From contig NZ_NIOF01000013.1 in assembly GCF_002205645.1 (NCBI RefSeq), positions 62,001 through 126,000 of the forward strand: a stretch of 64,000 nucleotides of DNA, given 5' to 3'. This stretch comes from Roseateles aquatilis (GTDB lineage Bacteria > Pseudomonadota > Gammaproteobacteria > Burkholderiales > Burkholderiaceae_C). The translations under genes and the position numbers were made by a program. A model generated the notes under the pieces. That model was not told where the DNA came from. It saw only the letters and a program-made list of their open reading frames with translations, and made no database searches. How positions within the stretch are numbered: position 1 is the first letter of the stretch; each line of letters begins with the position of its first letter. Shown here piece by piece: positions 55,395 through 64,000 of this stretch.

Positions 55395-56999
55395 ATGCCC
55401 GCCGCCACCCCGATCCCCCCCAACGACCGACACGCGTCGAGCGCTCCCGGCGCCGCCGCGACCCGGCCGTCAGCGCCGTCGACGCCGTCGACGCGCGCCC
55501 CGACTCCCCTGCCTTCCACGTCCCCCATGCCTTCCTTCGACCGGACCACCATGCACGCGACCGCCGCCCACCCCGCCACCAGTGCCGCCACCACGCCCGC
55601 CACCAGCTCCGCCGCCTCCCCCGGCGTCGATCCGTCGACCCCGTCCTCCGCGGACACGGACACCTTCCGTGCCCTGATCCGGTCGCTGCCGGCCGGCTTC
55701 CAGTGGGGCTCCGCGACCAGCGCGGCGCAGATCGAGGGCGCCGCCCGCGAGGACGGCAAGGGCGAGTCGATCTGGGACCGCTTCTGCGCCCGGCCGGGCG
55801 CGATCAAGGACGGCTCCGACATCGACGTCGCCTGTGACCACTACCGGCGCTATCCGCAGGACGTGAAGCTGATGCAGTGGTTGGGCCTGGACGCCTACCG
55901 CTTCTCCTTCGCCTGGCCGCGTGTGCAGCCGCTGGGCCGAGGCGCCTGGAACGAGGCCGGCTTCGCCTTCTACGACCGGCTCATCGACACGCTACTGGAG
56001 GCCGGCATCCAGCCCAACGCGACGCTGTACCACTGGGACCTGCCGCAGGCGCTGGACGAGTCCATCGGCGGGCTGCTGTCGCGCGAGGTGGTGCCGCTGT
56101 TCGCCGACTACGCGGCGGAGATCGCGCGACGTTTCGGCGATCGCCTCGCCACCATCGCGACCTTGAACGAGCCCTGGTGCTCGGCCACGCTCGGCTACGA
56201 GACCGCGCAGTTCGCGCCCGGCCACCGCAACCGCGCCGAGGCGACGCAGGTGTCGCACCACCTGCTCATGATGCACGGCGCCGCGATCCAGGCGATGCGC
56301 GCGGTGGGCGGCCAGGCCAGGCTGGGCATCGTGCTCAACCACACGCCGTCCTTCCCGGCCGATCCGCTGAGCGAGGCCGACCGCCGCGCCGCCCGCATCG
56401 ACGACGGCACCAATGTGCGCTGGTACATGGACCCGGTGTTCCGCGGCCAGTACCCGGCCGACATCGTCGAGTACCTGGGCGCCGACGCGCCGCTGATCGA
56501 GGTCGGCGACCTGGCGCTGATCCAGCAGCCGCTGGACTTCCTGGGCGTCAACTTCTACACCCGCAGCGTGCTCGACGGGCGCCAGGCCATGGTCAAGCCG
56601 CCCGGCGAGCTGGGCTTCACCGACATGGGCTGGGAGATCTATCCGCAGGCGCTGACGCAGCACCTGCTGCGCATCAGCCGCGAGTACACGCCGCCGCCCA
56701 TCGTCATCACCGAGAACGGCATGGCCAACGCCGACCGCGTCGTCGACGGCCGCGTGGCCGATCCGGCGCGCATCGCCTACCTGCGCGGCCACCTCGAAGC
56801 GGTGGCGCAGGCGGTGGCGCTGGGCGCCGACGTGCGCGGGTACTTCTACTGGAGCCTGCTGGACAATTTCGAGTGGAACTCCGGCTACGAGAAGCGCTTC
56901 GGGCTCTTCCACGTCGACTACGCAACCCAGCAGCGCCTGGCCAAGGACAGCGCGCACTGGTACCGGGACATGATCGCGGCGTTCAAGGCGCCGCGCTGA
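55395..56999 (+). CDS. bglA: GH1 beta-glucosidase with long low-complexity N-terminus
   Basis: A 534-aa glycoside hydrolase family 1 enzyme. The acid/base is E259 in TLNEPW and the nucleophile is E440 in IVITENGM; FQWGSATSAAQIEGA, LYHWDLPQAL and FYWSLLDNFEW are also intact. The catalytic core begins near residue 92. The first about 90 residues are almost entirely Pro, Ala, Ser and Thr and form no domain. Alternative ATGs at 55527 and 55551 would shorten this tail, and none has a strong ribosome binding site. It has no signal peptide, so it is cytosolic and would hydrolyse imported beta-glucosides to glucose for the kinase encoded next. Confidence 0.92.
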   Translation: MPAATPIPPNDRHASSAPGAAATRPSAPSTPSTRAPTPLPSTSPMPSFDRTTMHATAAHPATSAATTPATSSAASPGVDPSTPSSADTDTFRALIRSLPAGFQWGSATSAAQIEGAAREDGKGESIWDRFCARPGAIKDGSDIDVACDHYRRYPQDVKLMQWLGLDAYRFSFAWPRVQPLGRGAWNEAGFAFYDRLIDTLLEAGIQPNATLYHWDLPQALDESIGGLLSREVVPLFADYAAEIARRFGDRLATIATLNEPWCSATLGYETAQFAPGHRNRAEATQVSHHLLMMHGAAIQAMRAVGGQARLGIVLNHTPSFPADPLSEADRRAARIDDGTNVRWYMDPVFRGQYPADIVEYLGADAPLIEVGDLALIQQPLDFLGVNFYTRSVLDGRQAMVKPPGELGFTDMGWEIYPQALTQHLLRISREYTPPPIVITENGMANADRVVDGRVADPARIAYLRGHLEAVAQAVALGADVRGYFYWSLLDNFEWNSGYEKRFGLFHVDYATQQRLAKDSAHWYRDMIAAFKAPR

Positions 57000-57182
57000 G
57001 CGACGGATGCCGAGGCCGGGCAATGGGCACCGGGCCGCGGCCAGGGTCGAGGAGGGGGCGGACTGTGGCAGCATCCAGGGCTTTCGCGCGGCCGGCGAGG
57101 GCGGGTCCGTCCCGCGGGGGGCTCCGGCCGGGGCCACGACCGCGCGCTCGACGCGGAGCAAGCATGAAGGAGCAAGCAAGGC

Positions 57183-58196
57183 ATGAGGCAGGGCTCGGAG
57201 ACCGGCGCGCACGACGCGGCGCCGACGCGATTGCTGGCGGACGTGGGCGGCACGCATGTGCGCTTCGCCAGCCAGGGTGGTGCGGCGGGGCCGCTCGAGC
57301 ATGTGGCGCGTTATGCCTGCCGCGACTTCGACAGCCTGGCCGACGCGATCTTCTATCACCTGCATCGCGAGGGCCTGCCGACGCCGCGCAGCTGCGCGAT
57401 CGGCATCGCCACGGCGATCACCGGCGACCACGTCCGGATGACCAACCACCACTGGAGTTTTTCGACCCGCGCGCTGCAGTCCGCGCTGGGCGCCGAGCGC
57501 CTGCTGGTGATCAACGACTTCACCGCGCTGGCGCTCGCGCTGCCGGCGCTCGGGCCGCGATCGACGCGCAAGATCGGCGGCGGCGAGGCCGTCGCCGGCG
57601 GCCCGATGGGGCTGGTCGGCCCGGGCACCGGCCTGGGCGTGTCGGGCCTGCTGCCGTCGGAGGACGACGGCGTGTTGGTGGCCGTGGCCGGCGAGGGCGG
57701 TCACGCCACGCTGGCGTCGTACGACCCCGAGGAGCGCGCGGTGCTGGACCTGCTGCATCGCCGCTTCGGCCATGTCTCGGCGGAGCGCGCCGTGTCCGGC
57801 CCGGGGCTGGAGAACCTCTACACCGCGCTGGCCGAATTGCGCGGCCTCAAGATGGCGCCCGGCGAATGCCGCGACGCGCCCGCGATCACCGCCGCCGCGC
57901 TGGCCGGCGAGCCCTTCAGCAGCGAGGTCCTGCGCATGTTCTGCGCCCTGCTGGGCGACGTCGCCGGCAACGTCGCGCTGACGCTGGGCGCGCGCGGCGG
58001 CCTGTACATCGGCGGCGGCATCGTGCCGCGGCTGGGCGAGTGGTTCGACGCCAGCCCGTTCCGTGCCCGCTTCGAGTCCGCCGGCCGGCTCACGGCCTAC
58101 CTGCGCGCGATCCCCACCTTCGTCGTGCACGAGGCGGACCAGGCCGCGCTGCTCGGCGCCAGCCGCGCGCTGGACCGCGGCGCGTCGCCGCACTGA
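57183..58196 (+). CDS. glk: Glucokinase
   Basis: A 337-aa Glk-type glucokinase (ATP-dependent glucose phosphorylation). The phosphate motif ADVGGTHVRFA is at about 19-29. VINDFTALALALP holds the catalytic Asp, LVGPGTGLGVSGLL the adenosine region, and GLYIGGGIVPR the C-terminal motif. AAGGAG is 10 bases before the ATG. It lies 183 bp after the GH1 gene with no other gene between; a separate promoter is possible. It traps glucose released by the beta-glucosidase. Confidence 0.94.
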   Translation: MRQGSETGAHDAAPTRLLADVGGTHVRFASQGGAAGPLEHVARYACRDFDSLADAIFYHLHREGLPTPRSCAIGIATAITGDHVRMTNHHWSFSTRALQSALGAERLLVINDFTALALALPALGPRSTRKIGGGEAVAGGPMGLVGPGTGLGVSGLLPSEDDGVLVAVAGEGGHATLASYDPEERAVLDLLHRRFGHVSAERAVSGPGLENLYTALAELRGLKMAPGECRDAPAITAAALAGEPFSSEVLRMFCALLGDVAGNVALTLGARGGLYIGGGIVPRLGEWFDASPFRARFESAGRLTAYLRAIPTFVVHEADQAALLGASRALDRGASPH

Positions 58197-58198
58197 GA

Positions 58199-58227
58199 CG
58201 AAAAAAGGCCGGGACAAGCCCGGCCTT
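58199..58227 (-). terminator. Intrinsic terminator of the M13 peptidase gene
   Basis: Read on the minus strand: AAGGCCGGG-N5-CCCGGCCTT followed by TTTT. It lies 24 bp past the M13 peptidase stop and directly after the convergent glucokinase stop, so it can also halt that transcript, although the T run exists only on the minus strand. Confidence 0.85.
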
Positions 58228-58250
58228 CGTCGTCAGCGCGGACGCGCGGA

Positions 58251-60272
58251 TCACCAGATCCGGATGCGGTCCTCGCTGGCCTTGAACATCTTGTCGCCCG
58301 GCTTGGTCTTGAAGGCCTCGTGGAAGCCGTCGTGGTTGACCGCGGCGCCGTTGGCGCGGAACTCGGCCGGCGAGTGCGGATCGGTCGTCAGCAACTGCAG
58401 GCGGCGTTCCTCGCGCGACTTCTCGCGCCAGGCCTGGGACCAGCCCATGAAGAAGCGCTGCTCGCCGGTGAAGCCGTTGATCACCGGGGCCGGCTTGCCG
58501 TTCAGCGAGCGCAGGTAGGCCTTGTACGCGATCTGCAGGCCGGACAGGTCGGCGATGTTCTCGCCCAGCGTCAGCTTGCCGTTGACGTGCTTGCCGGGGA
58601 TCGGCTCGTAGCCTTCGTACTGGGCGACCAGCTTCGCGCCGATGGCCTCGAAGGCCTTGCGGTCGTCGTCGGTCCACCAGTTGCGCAGCGCACCGTCGCC
58701 GTCGAACTGGCTGCCCTGGTCGTCGAAGCCGTGGCTGATCTCATGCCCGATCACCGCGCCGATCGCGCCGTAGTTGACCGCGTCGTCCGCCTTCGTGTTG
58801 TAGAAGGGCGGCTGCAGGATCGCGGCCGGGAAGACGATCTCGTTGAGCGTCGGGTTGTAGTAGGCGTTGACGGTCTGCGGCGTCATCAGCCACTCGCGAC
58901 GGTCCACCGGCTTGCTGGCCTTGGCGGCCTGGCGCTGCCACTCGAAGGACGCGGCGCGCAGGCCGTTGCCCACCGCGTCGCCGGCGCGGACTTCCAGCGC
59001 GCCGTAGTCGCGCCAGACGTCGGGGTAGCCGATCTTGACCATGTACTTGGACAGCTTCTCCTGCGCCTGCGCCTTGGTGGCCGGCGTCATCCAGCTCAGC
59101 TTGTCGATGGAGTCCTTGTACGAGCCCAGCAGGTTGTTGACCAGCTGCAGCATGCGGGCCTTGTCGGCGGCCGGGAAGTAGCGCTTCACGTAGACCTCGC
59201 CGACGGCTTCGCCGAGCGCGCCGTTGACGTTGCCCACCGCCTGCTGCCAGCGCGGCTTCTGGCTCTTGGCGCCGGTCAGCGCGGTGCCGTGGTACGCGAA
59301 GTGCGCCTCGCGCAGCGCCTTGGGCAGCACGTCGGCGTTGCCGTCCAGCGCGCGCATCGTCAGGTAGAGCTTGATGTCCTCCAGCGGCGCCTCGGACAGG
59401 ATCTTGGCCACGCCGGTCAGGTAGCTCGGCTGCGAGCCCGACAGCTTGTCCAGCTTGGGCAGCGAGGCCGCCGCGAAGAAGCCGTTCCAGTCGAAGCCGG
59501 GCGCCTTCTGCGCCAGCTCGGCCGGCGTCATCGGGTTGTAGAGCTTGACCGGGTCGCGGTTGGCGACCTTGTCCCACTGCACCTCGGCCAGTTGGTTCTC
59601 CAGCGCCAGCACGCGCTTGGCGGCGTCGGCGGGGTCCTTGACGCCGGCCTCGCGGGCCAGTGTCTCAAGGTAGGTCTGATAGGCGGCGCGGGCCTTGGAC
59701 AGGCGCTCGTCGTCCTTCTTGAGGTAGTAGTCGCGGTCCGGCAGACCCAGGCCGCCCTGCCAGGTGATCAGGCGGTTGACCGTGGGTTCCTTGAAGTCGG
59801 CCTCGATGCCCAGCGGCACGGGCGTGTCGATCACGCCCATCTGGCGGCCCATCCAGGCGGCCAGTTGCTCGCGGGTCTGGATCGCGGCGATGCTGTCCAG
59901 CAGCGGCTTGACCGGCGCCAGGCCGGCCTTGTCGATCGTGGCGGTGTCGGTATAGGTGGCGTAGTAGTCGCCGATCTTCTGCTCGACCGAGCCGGTCTTG
60001 CCCTTCTTCTTCGCCAGCTCCTCGATGATGGTGCGGGCGCGTTGGTCGGACGTGTCGCGCAGTTGGATGAACACGCCGAAGGACGACTTGTCGGCGGGGA
60101 TCTCGGTCGTCTCCAGCCAGTGGCCGTTGGCGGCGCGGAACAGGTCGTCCTGCGGGCGCACCTTCTTGTCGAAGGCCTGGGTGTCCAGGCCGGACTGCGG
60201 CGGCGCGGCCATCGCGAGGCCGCCCAGCTGCATCAGCAGGGCCAGGGTGGTGAGACGAAGTGCTTTGTTCAT
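58251..60272 (-). CDS. M13 family metallopeptidase (neprilysin/PepO-like)
   Basis: A 673-aa secreted zinc peptidase. The signal peptide ends near GGLAMA. The zinc site is H510-E511-I-S-H514 in VIGHEISHGFDDQGSQFD; the third ligand is E571 with D575 in GENIADLSG. The NAYYNPTLNEIVFPAAILQPPF substrate-binding region and the C-terminal IRIW ending are typical of the family. The full length is close to PepO and neprilysin-like bacterial members (about 630-700). It cleaves peptides in the periplasm or outside the cell. The ATG at 60272 was chosen because the signal peptide starts there; no strong Shine-Dalgarno is seen. Confidence 0.94.
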   Translation of the reverse strand: MNKALRLTTLALLMQLGGLAMAAPPQSGLDTQAFDKKVRPQDDLFRAANGHWLETTEIPADKSSFGVFIQLRDTSDQRARTIIEELAKKKGKTGSVEQKIGDYYATYTDTATIDKAGLAPVKPLLDSIAAIQTREQLAAWMGRQMGVIDTPVPLGIEADFKEPTVNRLITWQGGLGLPDRDYYLKKDDERLSKARAAYQTYLETLAREAGVKDPADAAKRVLALENQLAEVQWDKVANRDPVKLYNPMTPAELAQKAPGFDWNGFFAAASLPKLDKLSGSQPSYLTGVAKILSEAPLEDIKLYLTMRALDGNADVLPKALREAHFAYHGTALTGAKSQKPRWQQAVGNVNGALGEAVGEVYVKRYFPAADKARMLQLVNNLLGSYKDSIDKLSWMTPATKAQAQEKLSKYMVKIGYPDVWRDYGALEVRAGDAVGNGLRAASFEWQRQAAKASKPVDRREWLMTPQTVNAYYNPTLNEIVFPAAILQPPFYNTKADDAVNYGAIGAVIGHEISHGFDDQGSQFDGDGALRNWWTDDDRKAFEAIGAKLVAQYEGYEPIPGKHVNGKLTLGENIADLSGLQIAYKAYLRSLNGKPAPVINGFTGEQRFFMGWSQAWREKSREERRLQLLTTDPHSPAEFRANGAAVNHDGFHEAFKTKPGDKMFKASEDRIRIW

Positions 60273-60387
60273 CGCAAGCAGTGATGGGAGCGCGGGTCGT
60301 GCCCGACGAAGCCGACAGGCTATGTCAAAAGGCATGGCGTGCCAAAAGCCATGAGCCCCGGGGCTTTCCTGCTTGTGGGAATGCCCC

Positions 60388-61437
60388 TCAGGTGGCTGGA
60401 CAGCGCCCGATCGGCACGCCGGGCGCCCGCATCTTCACGCCATCCTGACCGTCGAGCCAGGTAGGGGTGGACGTCGTCGCGGCGGCCGGCAGGGCCGGCG
60501 AAAGCGATGAAGGCGACGAGCGGGACGAGGCCGCCGGGGCCGCGGCAGGCGACGAGGCCGACGCGCGCGTGCTCAAGGTCAGCGCCGCGATCACCAGCGC
60601 CGCGCCCATCCATTCCTGCGCCGCCGGATGCTGACCGAGCGCGACGCTCATCAGCAGCGCCGATACCGGCACGCCGTTCAGGAACAGCGTGCCGCGCGAG
60701 GCGCCGAGTTGCCGCACGCCGTAATTGAAGGCCAGCACCGCCGCGACCGTCGGCACCGCCGCGACGTACAGCAGGTGCGGCGCCACCGGGGGCAGGTCCT
60801 GCCACGCCGGCGCCGCGGACCAGCCCGCCGCCGTGGCGGCGAGCGCGAACAGCACCTGCCAGGGCAGGGCGGCGAGCGCGGTCAGGCCGGAGTACTCCAG
60901 CGGGCTGAAGCCCGGCAGCCGCGCCGCGCCGCGCGTGTAAAGCACCCAGCCGAGCGTGCCGAGCAGCGTCAGCGCGTCGCCCAGCAGCACATGCGGCGGA
61001 CCGTCGGCGCGGCCGATCACGCCGGACACCATCACCACGCCGCCGAGCGCCAGCACCGCCGCGCCGGCCAGGCCCAGACCGGGGCGGTGACCGTCGAGCA
61101 GCCAGCGCAGCAGCAGCGTGGTCAGCGGCATCGTCGCCATCAGGACCGCGCCGTGCGAGGGCAGGGACAGCTTCAGCCCCTCCAGCACCAGCACGCCGAA
61201 GAAGCCGTAACCCAGCACGCCGAGCCCGGTCAGCCGGCCCCAGTGCGCGCGCAGCTTGGCCCACGGCCGATCGCCGAAACGCCAGAGCAGGACCGCCATG
61301 ACGGTGCTGGCGAGCAGGTAGCGCAGCGCGGTGAACCAGACGGGATCGAGCCGGCCCAGCACCGGCTTGCCGACGAGGAAGAGGCTGCCCCACGAGACGG
61401 CGGCGAACAGCATGGCGAGAACAGCGGACAGGCGCAT
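60388..61437 (-). CDS. DMT superfamily transporter (EamA)
   Basis: A 349-aa protein. Ten hydrophobic helices make two EamA repeats (about 5-140 and 150-285), with AAVSWGSLFLVGKPVL typical of the superfamily. The last 55 residues are a Ser/Ala/Pro-rich soluble tail. GGGAGG lies 6 bases before the ATG at 61437. It is divergent from a LysR regulator 140 bp away, which probably controls it. Export of a small metabolite is likely; substrate unknown. Confidence 0.88.
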   Translation of the reverse strand: MRLSAVLAMLFAAVSWGSLFLVGKPVLGRLDPVWFTALRYLLASTVMAVLLWRFGDRPWAKLRAHWGRLTGLGVLGYGFFGVLVLEGLKLSLPSHGAVLMATMPLTTLLLRWLLDGHRPGLGLAGAAVLALGGVVMVSGVIGRADGPPHVLLGDALTLLGTLGWVLYTRGAARLPGFSPLEYSGLTALAALPWQVLFALAATAAGWSAAPAWQDLPPVAPHLLYVAAVPTVAAVLAFNYGVRQLGASRGTLFLNGVPVSALLMSVALGQHPAAQEWMGAALVIAALTLSTRASASSPAAAPAASSRSSPSSLSPALPAAATTSTPTWLDGQDGVKMRAPGVPIGRCPAT

Positions 61438-61577
61438 GGCGGCCCTCCCTTTCGAACGTGACATTGATCGGGGGCCAGTCTGGGCGGCGCCTCGCGCGCG
61501 GTCCATGCGTTTGTTCCGAACGGGTCTTTGGCGAATCCGAACGCCGGCCGCGGCGCCGCTGGCCACAATGGGGGCCC

Positions 61578-62456
61578 ATGGAGCTTTACCAGCTGAAGAG
61601 TTTTCTGGCCGTCGTGGCCGAGGGCAACCTGACCCGCGCCGCGGAGAAGGTCTTCACCAGCGTGCCCGCCGTCAGCGCGCAGATCAAGGCGCTGGAGGAG
61701 GAGCTCGGCGTGCAGCTGTTCGAGCGCAGTTCGCGCGGCATGGCGCCGACCGTCGCCGGTGAGCGCCTGGCCGACGAGGCCCGCCGCACGCTCGACGCCG
61801 CGCAGCGCCTGCGGCAGGCCGCCGCGCAGATCCGCGGCGAGGTGCGCGGCGTGCTGCGCATGGGCACGGTGACCGATCCGATCTCGCTGCGCCTGGGCGA
61901 GGTGATGGTCAAGCTGGCCGAGCATCACCCCGGCATCGCGCTGCAGCTGATGCAGCGCCTGTCGCTGCACAGCGTGCAGGCGCTGCGGCGCGGCGAGGTG
62001 GACTGCGCCTACGTGCTCAACGAGGGCGATCCGATCGACGGGCTGGAGGTGCGTCGCCTGCGCCGGATGGAGCTGGTCGTCGCGGTGCCTCGGCGTTTCG
62101 CGGACCGCGAGTGGCCGCCGACGCACGAGGCGCTGCTGGCCCTGCCGTGGATCGCCACGCCGCCCGATTGCGGGCTGCGCCCGGCGGCGGAGCGGCTGTT
62201 CCGCAGCGCCGGGCGCGACCCGTCGCAAGGACTGATGGCCGAGACCGAGGCCGCCGTGCGCGGCATGGTGGCCAGCGGACTCGGCGCCGCCGTGCTGCGT
62301 CGCGATCAGGCGCAGGCCGCTGAGGCGGCCGGCGAGCTGCGCGTCTGGCCGCATTGGCAGGACGAGACCTGGCTGTGCTGGCTGCAGCGCGAAGGCCCGG
62401 AGGAGCCGGCGCTGAGCGCGCTGCGGGAGCTGGTGCTCGAGGTCTGGGGGCACTGA
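61578..62456 (+). CDS. LysR family transcriptional regulator
   Basis: A 292-aa LysR protein. The helix-turn-helix is at residues 3-62 (ELYQLKSFLAVVAEGNLTRAAEKVFTSVPAVSAQIKALEEELG). The effector domain is at about 90-290 (LRMGTVTDPISLRLGEVM and LLALPWIATPPDCGLRP). A CACAAT -10-like sequence at 61565-61570 ends 7 bases before the ATG, suggesting a very short leader. Divergent from the EamA gene. Confidence 0.92.
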   Translation: MELYQLKSFLAVVAEGNLTRAAEKVFTSVPAVSAQIKALEEELGVQLFERSSRGMAPTVAGERLADEARRTLDAAQRLRQAAAQIRGEVRGVLRMGTVTDPISLRLGEVMVKLAEHHPGIALQLMQRLSLHSVQALRRGEVDCAYVLNEGDPIDGLEVRRLRRMELVVAVPRRFADREWPPTHEALLALPWIATPPDCGLRPAAERLFRSAGRDPSQGLMAETEAAVRGMVASGLGAAVLRRDQAQAAEAAGELRVWPHWQDETWLCWLQREGPEEPALSALRELVLEVWGH

Positions 62457-62571
62457 CGTCCGCGGTGTCCACGCGCTCGCGCGCGTGTCGGCGCCCGGAG
62501 CGCGGACCTCGCCCGGCGATCGGGCACCGTCGTCGGCTGCGATACTCCTCCGATAACAACGGAGTTACATC

Positions 62572-63363
62572 GTGGAGACCTTGCAGATCGCGACCGATGC
62601 GCGCGGCGTCGCGCGCGTGACGATGAACCGGCCCGAGGTGTTCAACGCCTTCAATGAGGCCATGATCGCGGACCTGGACGCGGCCTTCGAGCAACTCGGC
62701 CAGGATCCCGCCGCGCGCGTGATCGTGCTGGACGGCGCCGGCAAGGCCTTCAGCGCCGGGGCGGACATCCAGTGGATGAGACGCGCCTCCGAGGCCACGC
62801 AGGAATGGAACGTCGAGGACGCGCGCCGCTTCGCCGCGATGCTGGACCGCATCGCCCGCTGCCCGAAACCGACGATCGCCCGCGTGCACGGCGTGGCGCT
62901 GGGCGGTGGCGTGGGCCTGACACTGGCCTGCGACATCGCGGTGGCCGCGTCCGGCGCGCAGTTCGCGGTGAGCGAGGCGCGCTTCGGCATCCTGCCGGCC
63001 GTGATCGGCCCCTACGTGGTGAACGCCGTGGGCCCGCGCGAGGCGCGCCGGCTGGCGCTGACCGCCAGCCGCATCACCGCCGCCGAGGCGCTGCGCATCG
63101 GCCTGCTGCACGAGGTGGCGGAGGCGGACGGTCTGGAGGCCGCCGTCGAGCGCTGGATCGCCGAGCTGTTGATGAACGGCCCGCGCGCGCAGGCCGAGAT
63201 CAAGACGCTGCTGGCGCAACTGGAGGTCGGTCCCGTCACGGGGCAGGTCCGCGAGCTCACGGCGCAGACCATCGCCCGCGTGCGCATGGGCGCCGAGGCC
63301 AAGGAAGGCTTCGCGGCCTTCCTGGCCAAGCGGCCCGCGGCGTGGGTGCCCAAGGCGGAATGA
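62572..63363 (+). CDS. Enoyl-CoA hydratase, methylglutaconyl-CoA hydratase-like
   Basis: A 263-aa crotonase-fold enzyme, starting at GTG with GGAG 9 bases upstream. The oxyanion-hole motifs are AFSAGADIQWMRR and VHGVALGGGVGLTLACD. The catalytic Glu lies in FAVSEARFGILPAVIGPYV. GADIQWM followed by the CPKPTIARVHG region resembles LiuC (3-methylglutaconyl-CoA hydratase of leucine breakdown) more than PaaG. The next gene is a 3-hydroxyacyl-CoA dehydrogenase, so a general beta-oxidation or aromatic acid role is also possible. Confidence 0.85.
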   Translation: METLQIATDARGVARVTMNRPEVFNAFNEAMIADLDAAFEQLGQDPAARVIVLDGAGKAFSAGADIQWMRRASEATQEWNVEDARRFAAMLDRIARCPKPTIARVHGVALGGGVGLTLACDIAVAASGAQFAVSEARFGILPAVIGPYVVNAVGPREARRLALTASRITAAEALRIGLLHEVAEADGLEAAVERWIAELLMNGPRAQAEIKTLLAQLEVGPVTGQVRELTAQTIARVRMGAEAKEGFAAFLAKRPAAWVPKAE

Positions 63364-63514
63364 CCGGCCCGCGCGCGCGAGCACGAGGCCGGGAGAACCC
63401 CGGCAAGCCGCAGACCGCGCGGGCAACCCGCATGAGCGACACGCGCGAGCAGCCGCGCGATCGCATGCACGAGCAGATTCACGAGCAGGACGCACAAGCA
63501 GGACGGAGAAGGCA

Positions 63515-64000
63515 ATGACGGAATCGACAGCAGCCTGGCGCATCACGAGCGCCGCCCCCGCGCAAGCGCCGGTGGCGGTCATCGGTGCCGGCGTGATGGG
63601 CGCGGGCATCGCGCAGGTGGCGGCGCAGGCCGGGCATCCGGTGACGCTGATGGATCTGCGCGAGGGCGCCGCCGCGGCGGCGATCGCGCAGATCGGCAAG
63701 GGGCTGGACGGCCTCGTCGCCAAGGGTCGCATGGAGGCACAGACGCGCGAGGCCGTGATGGGCCGGATCTCCGCGGCCGGCGCCGTCGCCGACCTGGGCG
63801 GCGCGGCGCTGGTGATCGAGGTGATCGTGGAGAAGCTCGATCCCAAGCAGGCGCTGCTGCGCGAACTCGACGCGCTGCTGCCGCCCGATGCGCTGATCGC
63901 GTCCAACACCTCGTCGATCAGCATCACCGCGCTGGCCAACGGCATGACGACGCCGAGCCGACTGGTCGGCATGCATTTCTTCAATCCGGTGCCGGTGATG
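63515..64000 (+). CDS. 3-hydroxyacyl-CoA dehydrogenase, N-terminal part
   Basis: The window ends after 162 codons. The visible part is the NAD-binding domain: VAVIGAGVMGAGIAQVAAQ (about 20-38), SNTSSISITALA (about 129-140) and GMHFFNPVPVM (152-162). GGAGAA sits 4 bases before the ATG. The closest families are PaaH (phenylacetate pathway) and FadB-like dehydrogenases; deciding between them needs the missing part. It lies 151 bp after the hydratase gene, with a 28-codon frame of doubtful meaning between them. Confidence 0.88.
   Translation, partial: MTESTAAWRITSAAPAQAPVAVIGAGVMGAGIAQVAAQAGHPVTLMDLREGAAAAAIAQIGKGLDGLVAKGRMEAQTREAVMGRISAAGAVADLGGAALVIEVIVEKLDPKQALLRELDALLPPDALIASNTSSISITALANGMTTPSRLVGMHFFNPVPVM

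Noticed and set aside
63432-63518. 28-codon frame ending in ATGA over the start of the 3-hydroxyacyl-CoA dehydrogenase
   Set aside because: It could be a leader peptide, but there is no clear ribosome binding site and the composition is repetitive (Glu, Gln, Arg). Too weak to call.

Overview
The window reads as chromosomal DNA of a high-GC betaproteobacterium. GC-rich third positions, divergent glnE and yhdP-type genes, metNIQ, a paa/liu-type acyl-CoA gene pair and many two-component and c-di-GMP proteins point to Burkholderiales, most likely the Roseateles/Mitsuaria/Rubrivivax branch. That placement is inferred from gene content, not from a marker gene. I see no complete insertion sequence, prophage or CRISPR array. 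About 50 protein genes and one tRNA-Leu(CAG) are supported.

Layout. 1-4.8 kb: a hypothetical protein, an SDR oxidoreductase divergent from a LysR regulator, a TPR-GGDEF diguanylate cyclase, and a PIN-domain toxin with an unfamiliar antitoxin-like partner. 4.8-7.6 kb: an ECF42-type sigma factor behind a VOC protein and two DGPF/YciI proteins. 7.7-11 kb: a LytS/LytTR two-component pair and a membrane diguanylate cyclase. 11-12.3 kb: an SpmA-SpmB fusion. 12.5-15.6 kb: two tandem secreted trypsin-fold proteins with damaged catalytic sites. 15.6-19.7 kb: an MHYT hybrid kinase coupled to an HD-GYP response regulator. 20.1-22.7 kb: the methionine importer metN-metI-metQ. 23-28.8 kb: a lipoprotein, a nitrilase-family amidase and YhdP. 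28.9-33.2 kb: glnE, a rhombosortase and an EamA transporter.

33.3-40 kb: a penicillin-binding-like serine hydrolase, a PadR-controlled operon (regulator, membrane protein, esterase) with a 30-bp perfect operator, a GntR(YtrA)-ABC exporter operon, and two very small membrane proteins. 40-46.2 kb: a candidate lysine-catabolic cluster: Lrp regulator, saccharopine/lysine dehydrogenase, aminoadipate-semialdehyde dehydrogenase, 2-oxoadipate dioxygenase/decarboxylase (DUF1338) and D-2-hydroxyglutarate dehydrogenase. Together these could carry allysine to 2-oxoglutarate if an aminotransferase is supplied from elsewhere. A covarying hairpin repeat lies inside the cluster.

46.2-58.2 kb: tRNA-Leu, then a beta-glucoside utilisation locus. 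It holds a LacI regulator, a flavin-dependent halogenase-like protein, a TonB-dependent receptor, a sugar-binding protein and two permeases (no ATPase), a GH1 beta-glucosidase and glucokinase. Two LacI-type operators overlap the promoter of the receptor gene. The implied flow is outer-membrane uptake, ABC import, hydrolysis, then glucose phosphorylation. 58.2-64 kb: an M13 peptidase, an EamA transporter divergent from a LysR regulator, and a methylglutaconyl-CoA hydratase-like gene followed by a 3-hydroxyacyl-CoA dehydrogenase cut off by the window edge.

The most unusual items are the tandem pseudoproteases, the halogenase-like protein in a sugar locus, the covarying repeat in the lysine cluster, and the small or unfamiliar proteins beside the PIN toxin and near 39.5-39.9 kb.
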